DNA of 61,156 bases from Nitrosospira multiformis (GTDB lineage: Bacteria; Pseudomonadota; Gammaproteobacteria; Burkholderiales; Nitrosomonadaceae). Numbering within the stretch: position 1 is the first letter of the stretch; each line of letters begins with the position of its first letter. The stretch is from contig JAFKJB010000021.1 of the NCBI GenBank assembly GCA_017306155.1, positions 1 through 61,156 of the forward strand. Direction: 5' to 3'. The translations under genes and the position numbers were made by a program. The notes under the pieces were generated by a model. It did no database searches. It had not been told where the DNA came from and saw nothing but the letters and a program-made list of their open reading frames with translations. Below, piece after piece: positions 33,312 through 43,585 of this stretch.

Positions 33312-33737
33312 TCACTCCGGAGGAACCACGCGCGGTCGTCGATGCTCATCGACCGCAACGTAGGTTAGCACCGCTTCCGTTACCCGATAGCATATTTCCT
33401 TGTCGCCCTGCCGTAATCCGCGCTGCGCATATACGGCTACATCCACCGTAATGGAGGTTCGCCCAATCCGGACAATATTGGCATAGAAGCTTACGACATC
33501 GCCGACGAATACCGGTTGCTTGAACACGAAGGAATTCACGGCTACGGTCGCGACGCGACCACGGGCCCGACGGATGGCGGGAAGGCTGCCGGCGATATCT
33601 ACTTGCGCCATGATCCAGCCGCCGAATACGTCGCCCGCATAATTCGTATCCGTAGGCATCGGCACCAGCCGCAGCACCGGGTCGGAGTTCTCGGGCAGCG
33701 ACACCTGGGATTCAGCCTCACTATCTGTCATTTTCAT
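33312..33737 (-). CDS. Acyl-CoA thioesterase, hotdog fold (YciA-like)
   Basis: A 141-residue hotdog thioesterase. The opening VPMPTDTNYAGDVFGGWIMAQ has the N-x-x-G-D-V-F-G-G-W motif of the YciA/BFIT branch with its catalytic Asp. It continues DIAGSLPAIRRARGRVATVAV and FVGDVVSFYANIVRIGRTS. It releases free fatty acid and CoA from acyl-CoA, which can relieve CoA trapping during beta-oxidation. It lies 16 bases before the fadB-like gene and 25 after the acyl-CoA ligase, clearly in the operon. Confidence 0.9.
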   Translation of the reverse strand: MKMTDSEAESQVSLPENSDPVLRLVPMPTDTNYAGDVFGGWIMAQVDIAGSLPAIRRARGRVATVAVNSFVFKQPVFVGDVVSFYANIVRIGRTSITVDVAVYAQRGLRQGDKEICYRVTEAVLTYVAVDEHRRPRVVPPE

Positions 33738-33761
33738 GATTCCGCAGGACAGGCCGCCTGC

Positions 33762-35768
33762 TCACTGCTTCATGTAGAGCCTGTCCACCTCGCTCTTGTA
33801 GTGATTCAGTACATGAGTGCGCCGCAGTTTCAACGTCGGTGTCAACATCTGATTCTCGATTGTCCACGGCTCGGTCACCACGGCAATGCGATATATTCTG
33901 GCATAACCCGGGAATCCTTTGATCTGATACGCAATCCGTTCCAGCAGGGTTTCTTTGAACTTCGGATCATCCGCCAGGCGGCGCCAGTCCCGATCGAGAC
34001 TGTGTTCGTCTGCCATGCGTTCCCAATTTCCGGAATTGAGAATTGCCAGTACCGCCAAGTGAGGGCGTCCCTCGCCAACCACCATGACCTGTTCAAATAA
34101 TGGATCCCGCAGAATCGCTGCTTCCATGTTGGCCGGCGGGATTTTTTCTCCGGTGGACATGACAATGATTTCCTTAAGCCGGCCGGTAATGGTGATATGC
34201 CCGGACTCGCCGATTTCCGCGATGTCGCCCGAATTGAGCCAGCCATCCGGAGTCATCACCGCTCGCGTGGCCTCCCCGTCGTTCCAGTAACCGAGCATGA
34301 CGTTGGGTCCGCGAATAAGCAGGGCATTCTGCTCGCCGAGCTTCACCTCCACTCCTGGAATAGGCCGTCCGACACTTGCCGGAACGTTGTCCCCGATTGT
34401 ATTGCAGCAAACGACCGGGCTGCTTTCCGTCATGCCGTAGCCCTGGAGGATGGGCAGGCCCAGGCCGATAAATATGCGGGAAACATCGCTTGACAACGCA
34501 GCACCGCCACTCATCGCTGCACGCAGCCGTCCTCCCAGTTTGCTCATCACCTTCTTTGCCACCAGTATTTCCAGCAACGGCCACAACGCGTGGGAAAAAT
34601 GCTTCCCGGCACGCCCCTGCTGATACTCGAACCGGTTGTACCCGATCTCGACTGCAAGGTCGAACAGCTTGCGACTCAGCAGGGGGCCCTCTGCCAATCT
34701 GGCGCGAATGCCAGCATATACGCGCTCATAGATTCGGGGTACCGAAACGAGGATGGTCGGCCGGATGGTCAGCAGGTCTTCCTGCAACTGGGGGATGGAG
34801 CGCGCATACGCTACTGTCGAACCCCGCATCATCGGCACATAATAACCGGCGGTTCGCTCAAACGTGTGGGACAACGGCAAAAAGGAGAGCAGCACATCGC
34901 TTTCTTCGATCGGCACGACCTGCAGGCAGCTATGCGCATTGGTCAGGATATTATGATGGCTAAGCATCACCCCCTTGGGGGACCCGGAGGTGCCCGATGT
35001 ATAGATGATGGTAGCCAGCTGATGCGGATCCCGAGCACGGACACTGCTTGGCGCGGCTTCTTCCGAGGCCTGATGGTCCGGCTCCGCAGGAAGCTGATAA
35101 ATGGATTCCACGCCCGGCAGCGCTTGCGGCGACTCGGGCGGCCTCTCGCCGGGGAACCACTCCGGCAGCCAGTCATGCAGCGCAAGCACGAGCTCGTCCC
35201 CTGCTCTGTGACCCTGCCTGACACTGCCCTGGATAATGATGACGCGCACAAGCTCTGCGATCTGCTCACGTCCTTCGGAGAAAGCGAGCCACTGCCCCAG
35301 TTCTTCCAGCAGAAGTATCTTGACGCCTGCATCCTGAAGGATATAGGCGGCATTATCCGGGCGATCAGCGGGATAGAGCGGCACCACCACCAGCCCCAGC
35401 CTCAGCGCAGCCTGCTCGAACATTACCCATTCCGGGCAGTTTCTTAACATTATCCCGACGCGGTCACCCGGTCTGAGCTTTTCCTTCGATAGCGCAATCA
35501 CCCAGTGTGCAATGCGCTCATCCATTCGCGACCAGGTAAGGTCACGCCATTTGCCGTTCGAGCGGTCATAATCCCGATAGGCTACCGCTTCGGGTGAGCG
35601 GCGTACCCGCTCACGGAACAACCCATCGAGAGTTCCCGCAATTTCCACCGAAATGATGCCCGCCATGTCCTGCCTTCCAGATGTTGTAGGGATTTCCGCT
35701 TCGCTCGGCATTGCTGCCGGAGATAACGCCGATCGAACCTGCTGCCGGCTGGCGGAGGCATTGTTCAT
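33762..35768 (-). CDS. Long-chain acyl-CoA synthetase (AMP-forming)
   Basis: A 668-residue ANL-superfamily ligase. The P-loop-like motif is TIIYTSGTSGSPKGVMLSHHN near residue 255. Later come QGYGMTESSPVVCCN, the adenine-binding segment, and GWLNSGDIAEIGESGHITITGRLKE, which contains the hinge. The length and the DVLLSFLPLSHTFERTAGYY stretch match the FAA1/ACSL-type long-chain ligases rather than short FadD. It activates fatty acids with ATP and CoA at the membrane surface. Spacing to its neighbours is under 30 bases on both sides. Confidence 0.93.
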   Translation of the reverse strand: MNNASASRQQVRSALSPAAMPSEAEIPTTSGRQDMAGIISVEIAGTLDGLFRERVRRSPEAVAYRDYDRSNGKWRDLTWSRMDERIAHWVIALSKEKLRPGDRVGIMLRNCPEWVMFEQAALRLGLVVVPLYPADRPDNAAYILQDAGVKILLLEELGQWLAFSEGREQIAELVRVIIIQGSVRQGHRAGDELVLALHDWLPEWFPGERPPESPQALPGVESIYQLPAEPDHQASEEAAPSSVRARDPHQLATIIYTSGTSGSPKGVMLSHHNILTNAHSCLQVVPIEESDVLLSFLPLSHTFERTAGYYVPMMRGSTVAYARSIPQLQEDLLTIRPTILVSVPRIYERVYAGIRARLAEGPLLSRKLFDLAVEIGYNRFEYQQGRAGKHFSHALWPLLEILVAKKVMSKLGGRLRAAMSGGAALSSDVSRIFIGLGLPILQGYGMTESSPVVCCNTIGDNVPASVGRPIPGVEVKLGEQNALLIRGPNVMLGYWNDGEATRAVMTPDGWLNSGDIAEIGESGHITITGRLKEIIVMSTGEKIPPANMEAAILRDPLFEQVMVVGEGRPHLAVLAILNSGNWERMADEHSLDRDWRRLADDPKFKETLLERIAYQIKGFPGYARIYRIAVVTEPWTIENQMLTPTLKLRRTHVLNHYKSEVDRLYMKQ

Positions 35769-35786
35769 ATAGTACTCATGCGTTAC

Positions 35787-38126
35787 TCATCCGTTAGTTG
35801 GCGAAGCAGCCCTGGTTGTCTTGTCCGGCTTGGAGCCAAAGTCAGAAGGAAAATCATCCACCATGATCACGCGGCGGCGCAAGTCGCCCATTTTTTTCAA
35901 TATCTCCAGTTCCGTAGAAGTAATGATTCTTTGCTTGAGGGCAACCTCGATACTCTCTTCTTCCTGCGCGGGAATCTGCCCGCTCTTTATCGCCGTACGC
36001 AACTTGGCTTCTGTTGCTTCACAGGATACTGCGCGCTGCAGCGCTTGTTCCAGGATATTCAGCGGCTCGTCTTTGGCCGTGGGTATGTAAATACCGGCAG
36101 TGAGGCGATCACGTGCATCGCCAGGCGCCAACATCAATTCTGCGATTTTGTGCTCCAGTTCGTCAGGGGGTGGAGAGAATGGCTTGCCCAGTGGAAACAC
36201 CATGAATCGAAGTACGCGCCGTGTAAATCCGGCAGCGGGAAAATTATCCAGTACCCCATCGAATGCCTGCTGCACGCAATACAACGCATCCTGCATGCAC
36301 CAATGCAGCAGCGGCAGGTCAGAAGGGGGCCGGCGATCGTCGTTAAAGCGTTTCAGCACAGCGGAACATAAATAGAGAAGGCTTAGAATATCGCCCAGGC
36401 GCGCAGACAGACGCTCCCTGCGTTTGAGCGCTCCACCCAGAACCAGAAGGGAGATATCGGCAAGAAAGGCGAAGGAGGCCGAGCAACGCGTCAGCTGGCT
36501 GTAGTAACCCTGTATTTCCGGATCTGTGTTGAGCGGCGCCTTCGCAAACCTGCCGCTGGTAAGCCCGTGCATGAGCGACCGCAAGCCATTGCCGGCCGTA
36601 AAGACAAAATGCCTGGCCAGAGCCTTGTCGAATTCCGCCAGCCCCCGCTTCGTGTCGGAATCCCCCGCGGCGCGGATTTCCTTCAGCAGATAGGGATGAC
36701 AACGTATCGCGCCCTGACCGAAAATGATCAGGTTGCGCGTGAGGATGTTGGCGCCTTCCACAGTGATGCTGACGGGAATCTGCTGATAGTTCCGTCCCAG
36801 GTGATTGCTGGGTCCCAGGCAGATGCCTTTGCCTCCATGCACATCCATTGCATCGTTGATCACCTTGCGTCCCCGCTCGGTGAGATGGTATTTGACAATG
36901 GCAGAGATCACGGAAGGCTTTTCCCCGATATCCACTGCCCCCGCAGTCATCATTCGCGCCGCATCCATCATGTAGGTATGGCCTCCGATGCGTGACAGCG
37001 CTTCTTCGACACCCTCAAAAAATCCGATAGGCTGCTTGAACTGCACACGCACTCTGCTGTAAGCGCCCGTTGTACGTGCGGCCAGCTTGGCTCCCCCGGT
37101 GCTCGTGGCAGGCAGGGAGATGGAGCGCCCCACGGCAAGGCAATTCATCAGCATGCGCCAGCCCCGGCCGACTCCTTCGATTCCTCCGATCACATACTCC
37201 ATGGGTATGAAAACGTCTTTTCCCGAATTGGGCCCGTTCTGAAAGGCGGCATCGAGTGGAAAATGGCGGCGACCGATTTCAACACCCGGCGTGTCAGTGG
37301 GAATCAGCGCCAGGGTGATGCCAAGATCCTTCTGGCCACCCAGAAGCCCGTCCGGATCATGGAGCTTGAATGCAAGTCCGAGGAGGGTTGCCACCGGGCC
37401 GAGCGTGATGTAGCGCTTCTCCCAGGTCACGCGCATGCCCAGCACCTTCTCATTACCCTTGAATGCTCCATAACATAGGATGGCGGAATCGGGAATAGCG
37501 CTTGCATCCGAACCCGCTTCAGGTCCGGTGAGCGCGAAACATGGCACCTCCGATCCCTTCGCAAGGCGTGGAAGATAGTAATTCTTCTGCTCTTCCGTGC
37601 CGTATTGCAGCAGCAGTTCAGCGGGGCCCAGTGAATTTGGCACCATTACGGTCACTGCGGCGGTGCCGCTGCGTGAACTGATTTTCATGATCACCTCGGA
37701 GTGCGCCAACGCGGAAAAGCCGAGCCCGCCGTACTCCCTGGGAATGATCATGCCAAAAAACCCCTGGTCCTTGATGAACTGCCATACATGGGGCGGCAGA
37801 TCATGCAGTTCCCGCGTGATCTGCCATTCGTCCAGCATCGCGCACAACTCTTCCACAGGACCTTCCAGAAAGGCTTTTTCTTCCGCCGCGAGCTTGGGCT
37901 TGGGGAATGCCAGCAGCTTGCTCCAGTCCGGCCTGCCGCCGAACAGTTCCGCCTCCCACCATACCGTGCCGGCATCCAGCGCTTCCTGCTCGGTTTGCGA
38001 GATAGGGGGCAGAATCTTGCGGAAGATTTTCAGCAGGCGGCTGGAAATGAGGACGCGGCGCACCTGCGGTACGAAAATGATGACGCTGACAACCAAAATC
38101 AGCGTCAGAAGCAGAGATGAGATCAA
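35787..38126 (-). CDS. fadE: Acyl-CoA dehydrogenase, FadE type
   Basis: A 779-residue enzyme of the large FadE type. It starts with a membrane-anchoring hydrophobic helix (LLLTLILVVSVIIFVPQ). The FAD/acyl-CoA dehydrogenase core follows (HVWQFIKDQGFFGMIIPREYGGLG, FALTGPEAGSDA, and HGGKGICLGPSNHLGRNYQ). The C-terminal 300 residues are the DUF1974 region particular to FadE. It introduces the alpha-beta double bond in acyl-CoA, passing electrons to ETF. It is first in the minus-strand beta-oxidation operon; a poly-charged tail ends the protein. Ordinary acyl-CoA dehydrogenases are about 380 residues, so the class is clear. Confidence 0.93.
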   Translation of the reverse strand: MISSLLLTLILVVSVIIFVPQVRRVLISSRLLKIFRKILPPISQTEQEALDAGTVWWEAELFGGRPDWSKLLAFPKPKLAAEEKAFLEGPVEELCAMLDEWQITRELHDLPPHVWQFIKDQGFFGMIIPREYGGLGFSALAHSEVIMKISSRSGTAAVTVMVPNSLGPAELLLQYGTEEQKNYYLPRLAKGSEVPCFALTGPEAGSDASAIPDSAILCYGAFKGNEKVLGMRVTWEKRYITLGPVATLLGLAFKLHDPDGLLGGQKDLGITLALIPTDTPGVEIGRRHFPLDAAFQNGPNSGKDVFIPMEYVIGGIEGVGRGWRMLMNCLAVGRSISLPATSTGGAKLAARTTGAYSRVRVQFKQPIGFFEGVEEALSRIGGHTYMMDAARMMTAGAVDIGEKPSVISAIVKYHLTERGRKVINDAMDVHGGKGICLGPSNHLGRNYQQIPVSITVEGANILTRNLIIFGQGAIRCHPYLLKEIRAAGDSDTKRGLAEFDKALARHFVFTAGNGLRSLMHGLTSGRFAKAPLNTDPEIQGYYSQLTRCSASFAFLADISLLVLGGALKRRERLSARLGDILSLLYLCSAVLKRFNDDRRPPSDLPLLHWCMQDALYCVQQAFDGVLDNFPAAGFTRRVLRFMVFPLGKPFSPPPDELEHKIAELMLAPGDARDRLTAGIYIPTAKDEPLNILEQALQRAVSCEATEAKLRTAIKSGQIPAQEEESIEVALKQRIITSTELEILKKMGDLRRRVIMVDDFPSDFGSKPDKTTRAASPTNG

Positions 38127-38196
38127 GGTAATTTTCCTTGGTAGGTTTGTGACACCTGTAAAAAGCCGGCTCTATATCCTATATACTGATGGCTTC

Positions 38197-38553
38197 TCAG
38201 CCGTCAGCCGGCGGGGGAGTACCGCGGACGGTCATCTTGTTATCCACTTTCTTCACTCCTTCAATCATCCACGCGAGCATGTTGACGCGATCCAGTTGAG
38301 CCTGATTATCCGCAAAACCGCTCAGCATTACCGTTCCGCTGTGCGCTTCCACCCGGACATCGAGATGCCGGACCTCCGGATCCGCCTTCAAGGCGCCCTG
38401 TATCGAACTGTTGAGCGTGCTATCATCCACGACCGCCTGAGGTTCCGGCGTCTTCCATGATTCATGCACCTTCTCTTCTTTTCCGCAACTCGCCAGGGAA
38501 AGGAGGCCTGCGAGGGCGATGGCTAAAACTACGGGTTTATATCTATCGATCAT
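38197..38553 (-). CDS. BON-domain lipoprotein
   Basis: A 118-residue periplasmic or outer-membrane lipoprotein with the signal peptide MIDRYKPVVLAIALAGLLSL and lipobox LASC. Residues 40-112 make one BON domain (DSTLNSSIQGALKADPEVRHLDVRVEAHSGTVMLSGFADNQ). BON domains bind phospholipid or polymers and occur in OsmY-type stress proteins. It is separate from the miaA gene upstream and the fadE promoter region downstream. Confidence 0.88.
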   Translation of the reverse strand: MIDRYKPVVLAIALAGLLSLASCGKEEKVHESWKTPEPQAVVDDSTLNSSIQGALKADPEVRHLDVRVEAHSGTVMLSGFADNQAQLDRVNMLAWMIEGVKKVDNKMTVRGTPPPADG

Positions 38554-38614
38554 TTTATTTTTCCTGGTCAGAAGATAAAAAATGCCAATCTCGCGCTGAT
38601 CAAATAATTACCGA

Positions 38615-39682
38615 TTATGAAACCTCTGTAAACTTCAATCCAGTGCTGAGGAGGTACGTTTTCACCTGTTCGGGCAGATTTTCTTCCAGGCAGTCGAATT
38701 CTCTGGTTTCTTTCATGGAACGAAGCCAGGTGAGTTGGCGTTTCGCCAATTGCCGGGTTGCGGCCAGCGCCATTTCCTGCATTCGCGATGCGTCGGTTGC
38801 GTTTTCCAGATACATCCATACCTGCCTGTAACCCACACAGCGCATTGAAGGGTTATCGTCGCTCAGATAGAATTTATCACGGATCGCGCGCACCTCATCG
38901 ATTAATCCATGCTTCAGCATCTGCTCGAAGCGGCGGGCAATGCGCTGATGCAGCGCCTGGCGGTTGCCGGGAACGAGCGCTATCCTGACCACCTCGTAAG
39001 GCAGTGAAACATTTTTCGGCTTGCCCAGTGTTTCCGACATGGGCTTGCCGGTGAGATAAAACACTTCCAGGGCGCGTTGTATGCGCTGGCTGTCGGTTGG
39101 TTTGATGCGTTCCGCGCTGATGGGGTCAAGCCGGAACAATTCCTGGTGCATCGCGGGCCAACTGCTTTTCCGGGCTTTGGCTTCAATCGCAGCGCGCATG
39201 TCGTTGTCCGCGGAAGGAAGTTCCGAAAGTCCCTCAAGGAGCGTCTTGAAATAGAGCATCGTGCCGCCTGTCAGAAGCGGAATATTGCCGCGGCCCGCGA
39301 TCTGCCGCATCGTGCGCAGTGCATCAGTGCGGAACCGGGCAGCAGAATAATGCTCATGCGGATCGATCAGATCGATGAGATGATGAGGCGTGACCGCCAG
39401 CGCTTCTGCGCCTGGTTTCGCAGTGCCGATATTCATGTGGCGATAGACCTGGGCCGAATCCACGCTGATGATTTCCACCGGAAGATAACGTGCGATATGC
39501 AGTGCGAGTCCGCTTTTCCCGCTTGCCGTAGGTCCCATCAGAAAAATCGCAGGCGGATAGGGGGAACAGGTTGCTTTCTTTTCATTCCGGATTCTTCTGC
39601 CCTGTTCTGTCACGGTAATCGGGAAGAGTTCATGCCTATGGTAGTTTCCTGCGTCGTGGATCAACTTCCGTTTTTTCGTCAA
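38615..39682 (-). CDS. miaA: tRNA dimethylallyltransferase
   Basis: Adds the isopentenyl group to A37 of tRNAs reading UNN codons, using dimethylallyl diphosphate. The P-loop GPTASGKSGLA is at residues 50-60 of the long frame, followed by ISVDSAQVYRHMNIGTAKP and LTGGTMLYFKTLLEGLSELP, both typical. The normal protein begins only about 10 residues before the P-loop, and the first 23 codons have no homology; a GTG at 39613 is a more plausible start than the ATG at 39682. The family length of about 310-330 residues agrees with this. Confidence 0.94.
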   Translation of the reverse strand: MTKKRKLIHDAGNYHRHELFPITVTEQGRRIRNEKKATCSPYPPAIFLMGPTASGKSGLALHIARYLPVEIISVDSAQVYRHMNIGTAKPGAEALAVTPHHLIDLIDPHEHYSAARFRTDALRTMRQIAGRGNIPLLTGGTMLYFKTLLEGLSELPSADNDMRAAIEAKARKSSWPAMHQELFRLDPISAERIKPTDSQRIQRALEVFYLTGKPMSETLGKPKNVSLPYEVVRIALVPGNRQALHQRIARRFEQMLKHGLIDEVRAIRDKFYLSDDNPSMRCVGYRQVWMYLENATDASRMQEMALAATRQLAKRQLTWLRSMKETREFDCLEENLPEQVKTYLLSTGLKFTEVS

Positions 39683-39840
39683 AACGGTTTACGTCGCGAA
39701 TGACTCGGGATTGAAACCTGTTTTATTCAAGGGATTAAACGCGATATTCGATTGAATGACAAGCATTGGTTTTTTCGGTTAGAATCCGTTCCTTGGCCGG
39801 CGCGTCCGGCCCGCGCGTTTGTCCAAACCAATTCTATTTT

Positions 39841-40995
39841 ATGATTCTTGTACTTAGCCCGGATAGCGGACCTGAAAGCCCCGACTACAAACAGTTATTG
39901 GCGTATCTTGCCAATATGCCGGGAATCTCCACTCGAGTACGCACCGAGGTCGGCAGCGAGCAGACGCTCACCGAAGTGTATCTGATCGGGAACACGAAGG
40001 CGCTGCTGGTCGAAGATATGCAAAACCTGCCTTGTGTGGAGCAGGTTGTCCGGATATCGGAAGAATACCGTGTTCTTGGTCGACATAAGGATGATCGCAG
40101 GCCTACCTATTTCGATTATAACGGAGTGCGTTTCGGTCAGGATACGCTGAACGTTTTTGCCGGACTGTGCGCAGTGGATACGCTCGAACACGTCGAACTG
40201 ATGATGCAGGCGCTGCGGGACAACGGGCAAGTGTGCACCCGCATGGGAGCCTACAAGCCTCGTACCAGCCCCTACTCGTTTCAGGGCCACGGCAAGGCCT
40301 GCCTGCCCTACGTATTCGAACTGGCCGGAAAATACGGCATCAGGGTGATAGCCATGGAAATCACCCATGAATCCCATCTGGAGGAAATCTGTGATGCGCT
40401 TTATCGCACCGGCAATGCCACCGGTGTCATACTGCAGATCGGCACGCGCAATACGCAGAATTTCGAGCTACTGAAAATAGTGGGACGCCAGCAGGATTTT
40501 CCGGTGCTGCTCAAGCGTGGTTTTGGTATTACCCTGGATGAGTCCCTCAATGCTGCGGAGTATCTGGCATCCGAGGGTAACCGCAAAGTCGTCTTCGGTC
40601 TGCGCGGCATGAAAACCAACATGGGAGATCCACATCGCAATTTCGTCGATTTTGCCCATGTGCCAGTGGTCAAACGACTGACGCGCATGCCGGTCTGCAT
40701 TGATCCGTCGCATTCTGTCGGTCTGAGAGCCGCGTCCCCGGATGGCATACTCGATATCATGCATGCAACCGCGCAAGGCGTCATCGCCGGCGCCAATATG
40801 ATACTGGTGGATTTTCACCCTGCGCCGGGCAAAGCACTGGTGGATGGACCTCAGGCGCTGTTGATGAGGGAATTGCCGTTTTTCCTGGAAGACGTGGCCA
40901 TTGCACGGAAAGCCTACGAGCAGCGTGTTGCCCTTGCCCAGCGTTATCAGGAGGATGCCGAGCCAGCACTACCCTCCTCGGTGCAAAACGCTTAA
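39841..40995 (+). CDS. aroF: 3-deoxy-7-phosphoheptulonate synthase, type I-beta
   Basis: A 384-residue enzyme from the ATG at 39841; the frame extends upstream without homology. The N-terminal 80 residues (ILVLSPDSGPESPDYKQLLA) are the ferredoxin/ACT-like regulatory extension of the TIGR01361 type. The TIM-barrel core shows MGAYKPRTSPYSFQGHG, the family hallmark, then LQIGTRNTQNFELLK, GLRGMKTNMGDPHRNFVDF and CIDPSHSVGLRA. It condenses phosphoenolpyruvate and erythrose 4-phosphate, the first step of the shikimate pathway. It is divergent from miaA with about 160 bases between. The symbol follows that subfamily's usual name. Confidence 0.88.
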   Translation: MILVLSPDSGPESPDYKQLLAYLANMPGISTRVRTEVGSEQTLTEVYLIGNTKALLVEDMQNLPCVEQVVRISEEYRVLGRHKDDRRPTYFDYNGVRFGQDTLNVFAGLCAVDTLEHVELMMQALRDNGQVCTRMGAYKPRTSPYSFQGHGKACLPYVFELAGKYGIRVIAMEITHESHLEEICDALYRTGNATGVILQIGTRNTQNFELLKIVGRQQDFPVLLKRGFGITLDESLNAAEYLASEGNRKVVFGLRGMKTNMGDPHRNFVDFAHVPVVKRLTRMPVCIDPSHSVGLRAASPDGILDIMHATAQGVIAGANMILVDFHPAPGKALVDGPQALLMRELPFFLEDVAIARKAYEQRVALAQRYQEDAEPALPSSVQNA

Positions 40996-41117
40996 ATTAC
41001 CTGCCTGAATTTCTTTTCAGCCAGACACTCCAGGCACGCCGCGCTGCCGGATACCTCAGTTTCCCCTCTCTCATTCTTTCCAGCCCTTCTTCATAGACAT
41101 GCCGGCAGGAGAGCAGT

Positions 41118-42140
41118 GTGACCGTGATACGACAGGTCCTGATGCTGCTGTTCGCGTTGTTTACATCGACTCTCCTGGATTCCGGCAATGCTGGCGGCGA
41201 AATTCGGCCGGTATCCTCCCCGGGTTTTACTACTCCGGCAACCGGAACTTCTTTGCCGGGTTTTCCGGAGACAATGACGGACGATAACGGTCGCAGTGTT
41301 CGCATGACTCACGCTGCAATGCGCATCATTTCACTTTCACCCAATATCACTGAACTGATATTTGCTGCCGGAGCCGGGAAAAAGCTGGTTGGAGTCAGCA
41401 GGCACAGCAATTATCCGGATGCTGCAAAATCCATTCCCGACATAGGGGACTCATTCAACCTGGATTTTGAAAGAATTATTGCGCTACAGCCCGATCTGCT
41501 GCTGGCCTGGGGCAGTGGCAATGCCAGAGCCGATATCGAGAAGCTGGAAAGACTTGGCCTCACCGTGTTTGCAACAGAGGCGGTCACGCTGGCTGATGTG
41601 CCGCGCCTGCTGCGAACAATCGGCAGACTGGCCGGAACCTCAGGACCGGCGGAACGGGCAGCAAAGACTTATGAAGAGGCATTGCAGCAGATCGAGAACC
41701 GCTACAGCAACCGGCCGAAGGTCAGCGTATTCCAGTTGATCTGGCGTCAGCCGCTGATGACGGTAAACAGCCAGCACCTCATCAGCGATGTCATCCGCGT
41801 ATGCGGCGGCACCAATGTATTTGCGCTGACATCTTCCCTGGCGCCGGTGGTATCCGGGGAAAACCTGCTGGCGGTGGATCCGGATGTCATCATCAGCAGC
41901 GTCTTGCTGGAGCAGGATGAGAGCGCGCCGACTGAAGCCAGGGCTTTCCTGAGGCAGTTTTCGCAGCTTAGCGCGGTGAGGAATAACAATGTATTTTTCG
42001 TGCATCCCGATCTGATCCAGCGCCAGACGACGCGCGTGTTACAGGGGACTCGCCTCGTTTGCGAACAGCTGGAACGCGTTCGTTCCCGCCGTAAAATCGA
42101 CCGTTTGCCTGATTCTGGTTTTCGTACTCCTCCGCCCTGA
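41118..42140 (+). CDS. Periplasmic substrate-binding protein, BtuF-like
   Basis: A 340-residue exported protein from a GTG with a GGAG ribosome binding site. After the signal peptide (VIRQVLMLLFALFTSTLLD), residues 62-330 form the helical-backbone binding-protein fold (RIISLSPNITELIFAAGAG, VGVSRHSNYPDAAKSIPDIG, ALQPDLLLAWGSGN). These strings are typical of cobalamin-binding BtuF and related corrinoid or iron-siderophore proteins. No transporter gene is adjacent, so the substrate is inferred only by similarity. The protein lies alone between aroF and ispH. Confidence 0.82.
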   Translation: MTVIRQVLMLLFALFTSTLLDSGNAGGEIRPVSSPGFTTPATGTSLPGFPETMTDDNGRSVRMTHAAMRIISLSPNITELIFAAGAGKKLVGVSRHSNYPDAAKSIPDIGDSFNLDFERIIALQPDLLLAWGSGNARADIEKLERLGLTVFATEAVTLADVPRLLRTIGRLAGTSGPAERAAKTYEEALQQIENRYSNRPKVSVFQLIWRQPLMTVNSQHLISDVIRVCGGTNVFALTSSLAPVVSGENLLAVDPDVIISSVLLEQDESAPTEARAFLRQFSQLSAVRNNNVFFVHPDLIQRQTTRVLQGTRLVCEQLERVRSRRKIDRLPDSGFRTPPP

Positions 42141-42398
42141 ACATGCACCGGCCAGGGCAGACACCCGGAAGCGGATTGGTCAGTCAGAGGATAAGAATTT
42201 CTCTTGAGAAAACATATGAATGGTAAAATAAGCATTTATGCTTTTGACTTCCCCAGGCCTGCATTGAATGCACCACGGTTTGTAGAATGGCTGTGCACTC
42301 GCAGGCATACAGAGGTTATCCAGGGGGTTGATTTGAGGGTATATGTCGAATGCTAACCGTACCGCCAGCGGTATTTGTGCCTGAATGAGGAGTGCTTG

Positions 42399-43358
42399 AT
42401 GGAAAACGGCGAAATGATCAAGGTATTGCTTGCAAACCCTCGCGGTTTCTGTGCAGGCGTGGACCGTGCAATCGAAATTGTCGAACGTGCGTTGAGTACA
42501 CACGGTGCCCCTATCTACGTGCGTCATGAAGTGGTGCACAACCGTTTCGTGGTGGAGGATCTGGAAAAAAAGGGAGCGGTATTTGTCGAAAACCTCGATG
42601 AAGTCCCGGCTGGCAGCATTCTGATCTTCAGCGCTCACGGGGTTTCCCATGCCGTGCGGCGTGAAGCCGAGGCGGGGCAATTCAAGGTATTCGATGCCAC
42701 GTGTCCGCTCGTGACCAAAGTCCATATTGAAGTGGCAAGGATGCGGGACCAGGGGAGAGAAATCATCATGATCGGCCACGCGGGTCACCCGGAAGTGGAA
42801 GGCACCATGGGCCAGGCCGAGGGGGAAGGCCCTTCCATGTATCTGGTGGAAACAGAAGAGGATGTCGAGAAACTGCAGGTGCGGGATCCGGCTCACCTGG
42901 CTTACGTGACCCAGACCACCTTATCCGTGGATGATGCCAACCGTGTGATCCAGGCCCTGAAAGGGCGCTTTCCCAAAATCCTCGGTCCAAAAAAGGATGA
43001 TATCTGCTACGCCACCCAGAACCGTCAGGATGCGGTAAAAACGATGGTCAAGCAATGCGATCTCGTGATCGTGGTGGGCTCGCCCAATAGCTCCAACTCA
43101 AACCGCTTGTGCGAAGTCGCGAGAAATGCCGGCGTGGACGCATACATGCTGGACCGGGCGGAACAATTGCAGGAAGCCTGGCTGAGAGGCAAAATGCGGA
43201 TCGGTATTACCGCCGGAGCATCGGCGCCGGAAGTGCTTGTACAGGAAGTCATCTCGCGACTCAGACAAATCGTGTCAGAGCAAGCGGAACGGGAAGTGGT
43301 GGTGGAAGAGTTGAGCGGAGTGGTTGAGTCAGTGGTGTTTCCATTGCCAAGAAACTGA
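42399..43358 (+). CDS. ispH: 4-hydroxy-3-methylbut-2-enyl diphosphate reductase
   Basis: The last enzyme of the MEP isoprenoid pathway. I use the ATG at 42399, preceded by GAGGAG, giving 319 residues. The three cluster cysteines are in [26 protein letters not shown] and [11 protein letters not shown]. Other hallmarks are [27 protein letters not shown] and ITAGASAPE. It converts HMBPP to IPP and DMAPP using a [4Fe-4S] cluster. The length is normal. Confidence 0.96.
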   Translation: MENGEMIKVLLANPRGFCAGVDRAIEIVERALSTHGAPIYVRHEVVHNRFVVEDLEKKGAVFVENLDEVPAGSILIFSAHGVSHAVRREAEAGQFKVFDATCPLVTKVHIEVARMRDQGREIIMIGHAGHPEVEGTMGQAEGEGPSMYLVETEEDVEKLQVRDPAHLAYVTQTTLSVDDANRVIQALKGRFPKILGPKKDDICYATQNRQDAVKTMVKQCDLVIVVGSPNSSNSNRLCEVARNAGVDAYMLDRAEQLQEAWLRGKMRIGITAGASAPEVLVQEVISRLRQIVSEQAEREVVVEELSGVVESVVFPLPRN

Positions 43359-43585
43359 TCCCGTCTTTTCATCCGGCAGTTTTACTTCCTTAGCTCGGAA
43401 ACTCCTTGCTTCCGTCCATCAATGCCCGCTCGGGCTGACGCGGCAACCTCACAGCGATACAACGGGTAGCTGCGGCATCCATTCATGTCCTGCGTTCTCA
43501 CCGAGCTTCGGCATTCATGCGCAATGCAGGTTGTTCCAGAGTTTTTACAAATTCATTCGATCCGACTGTTTCAGCCAATAGCAAA

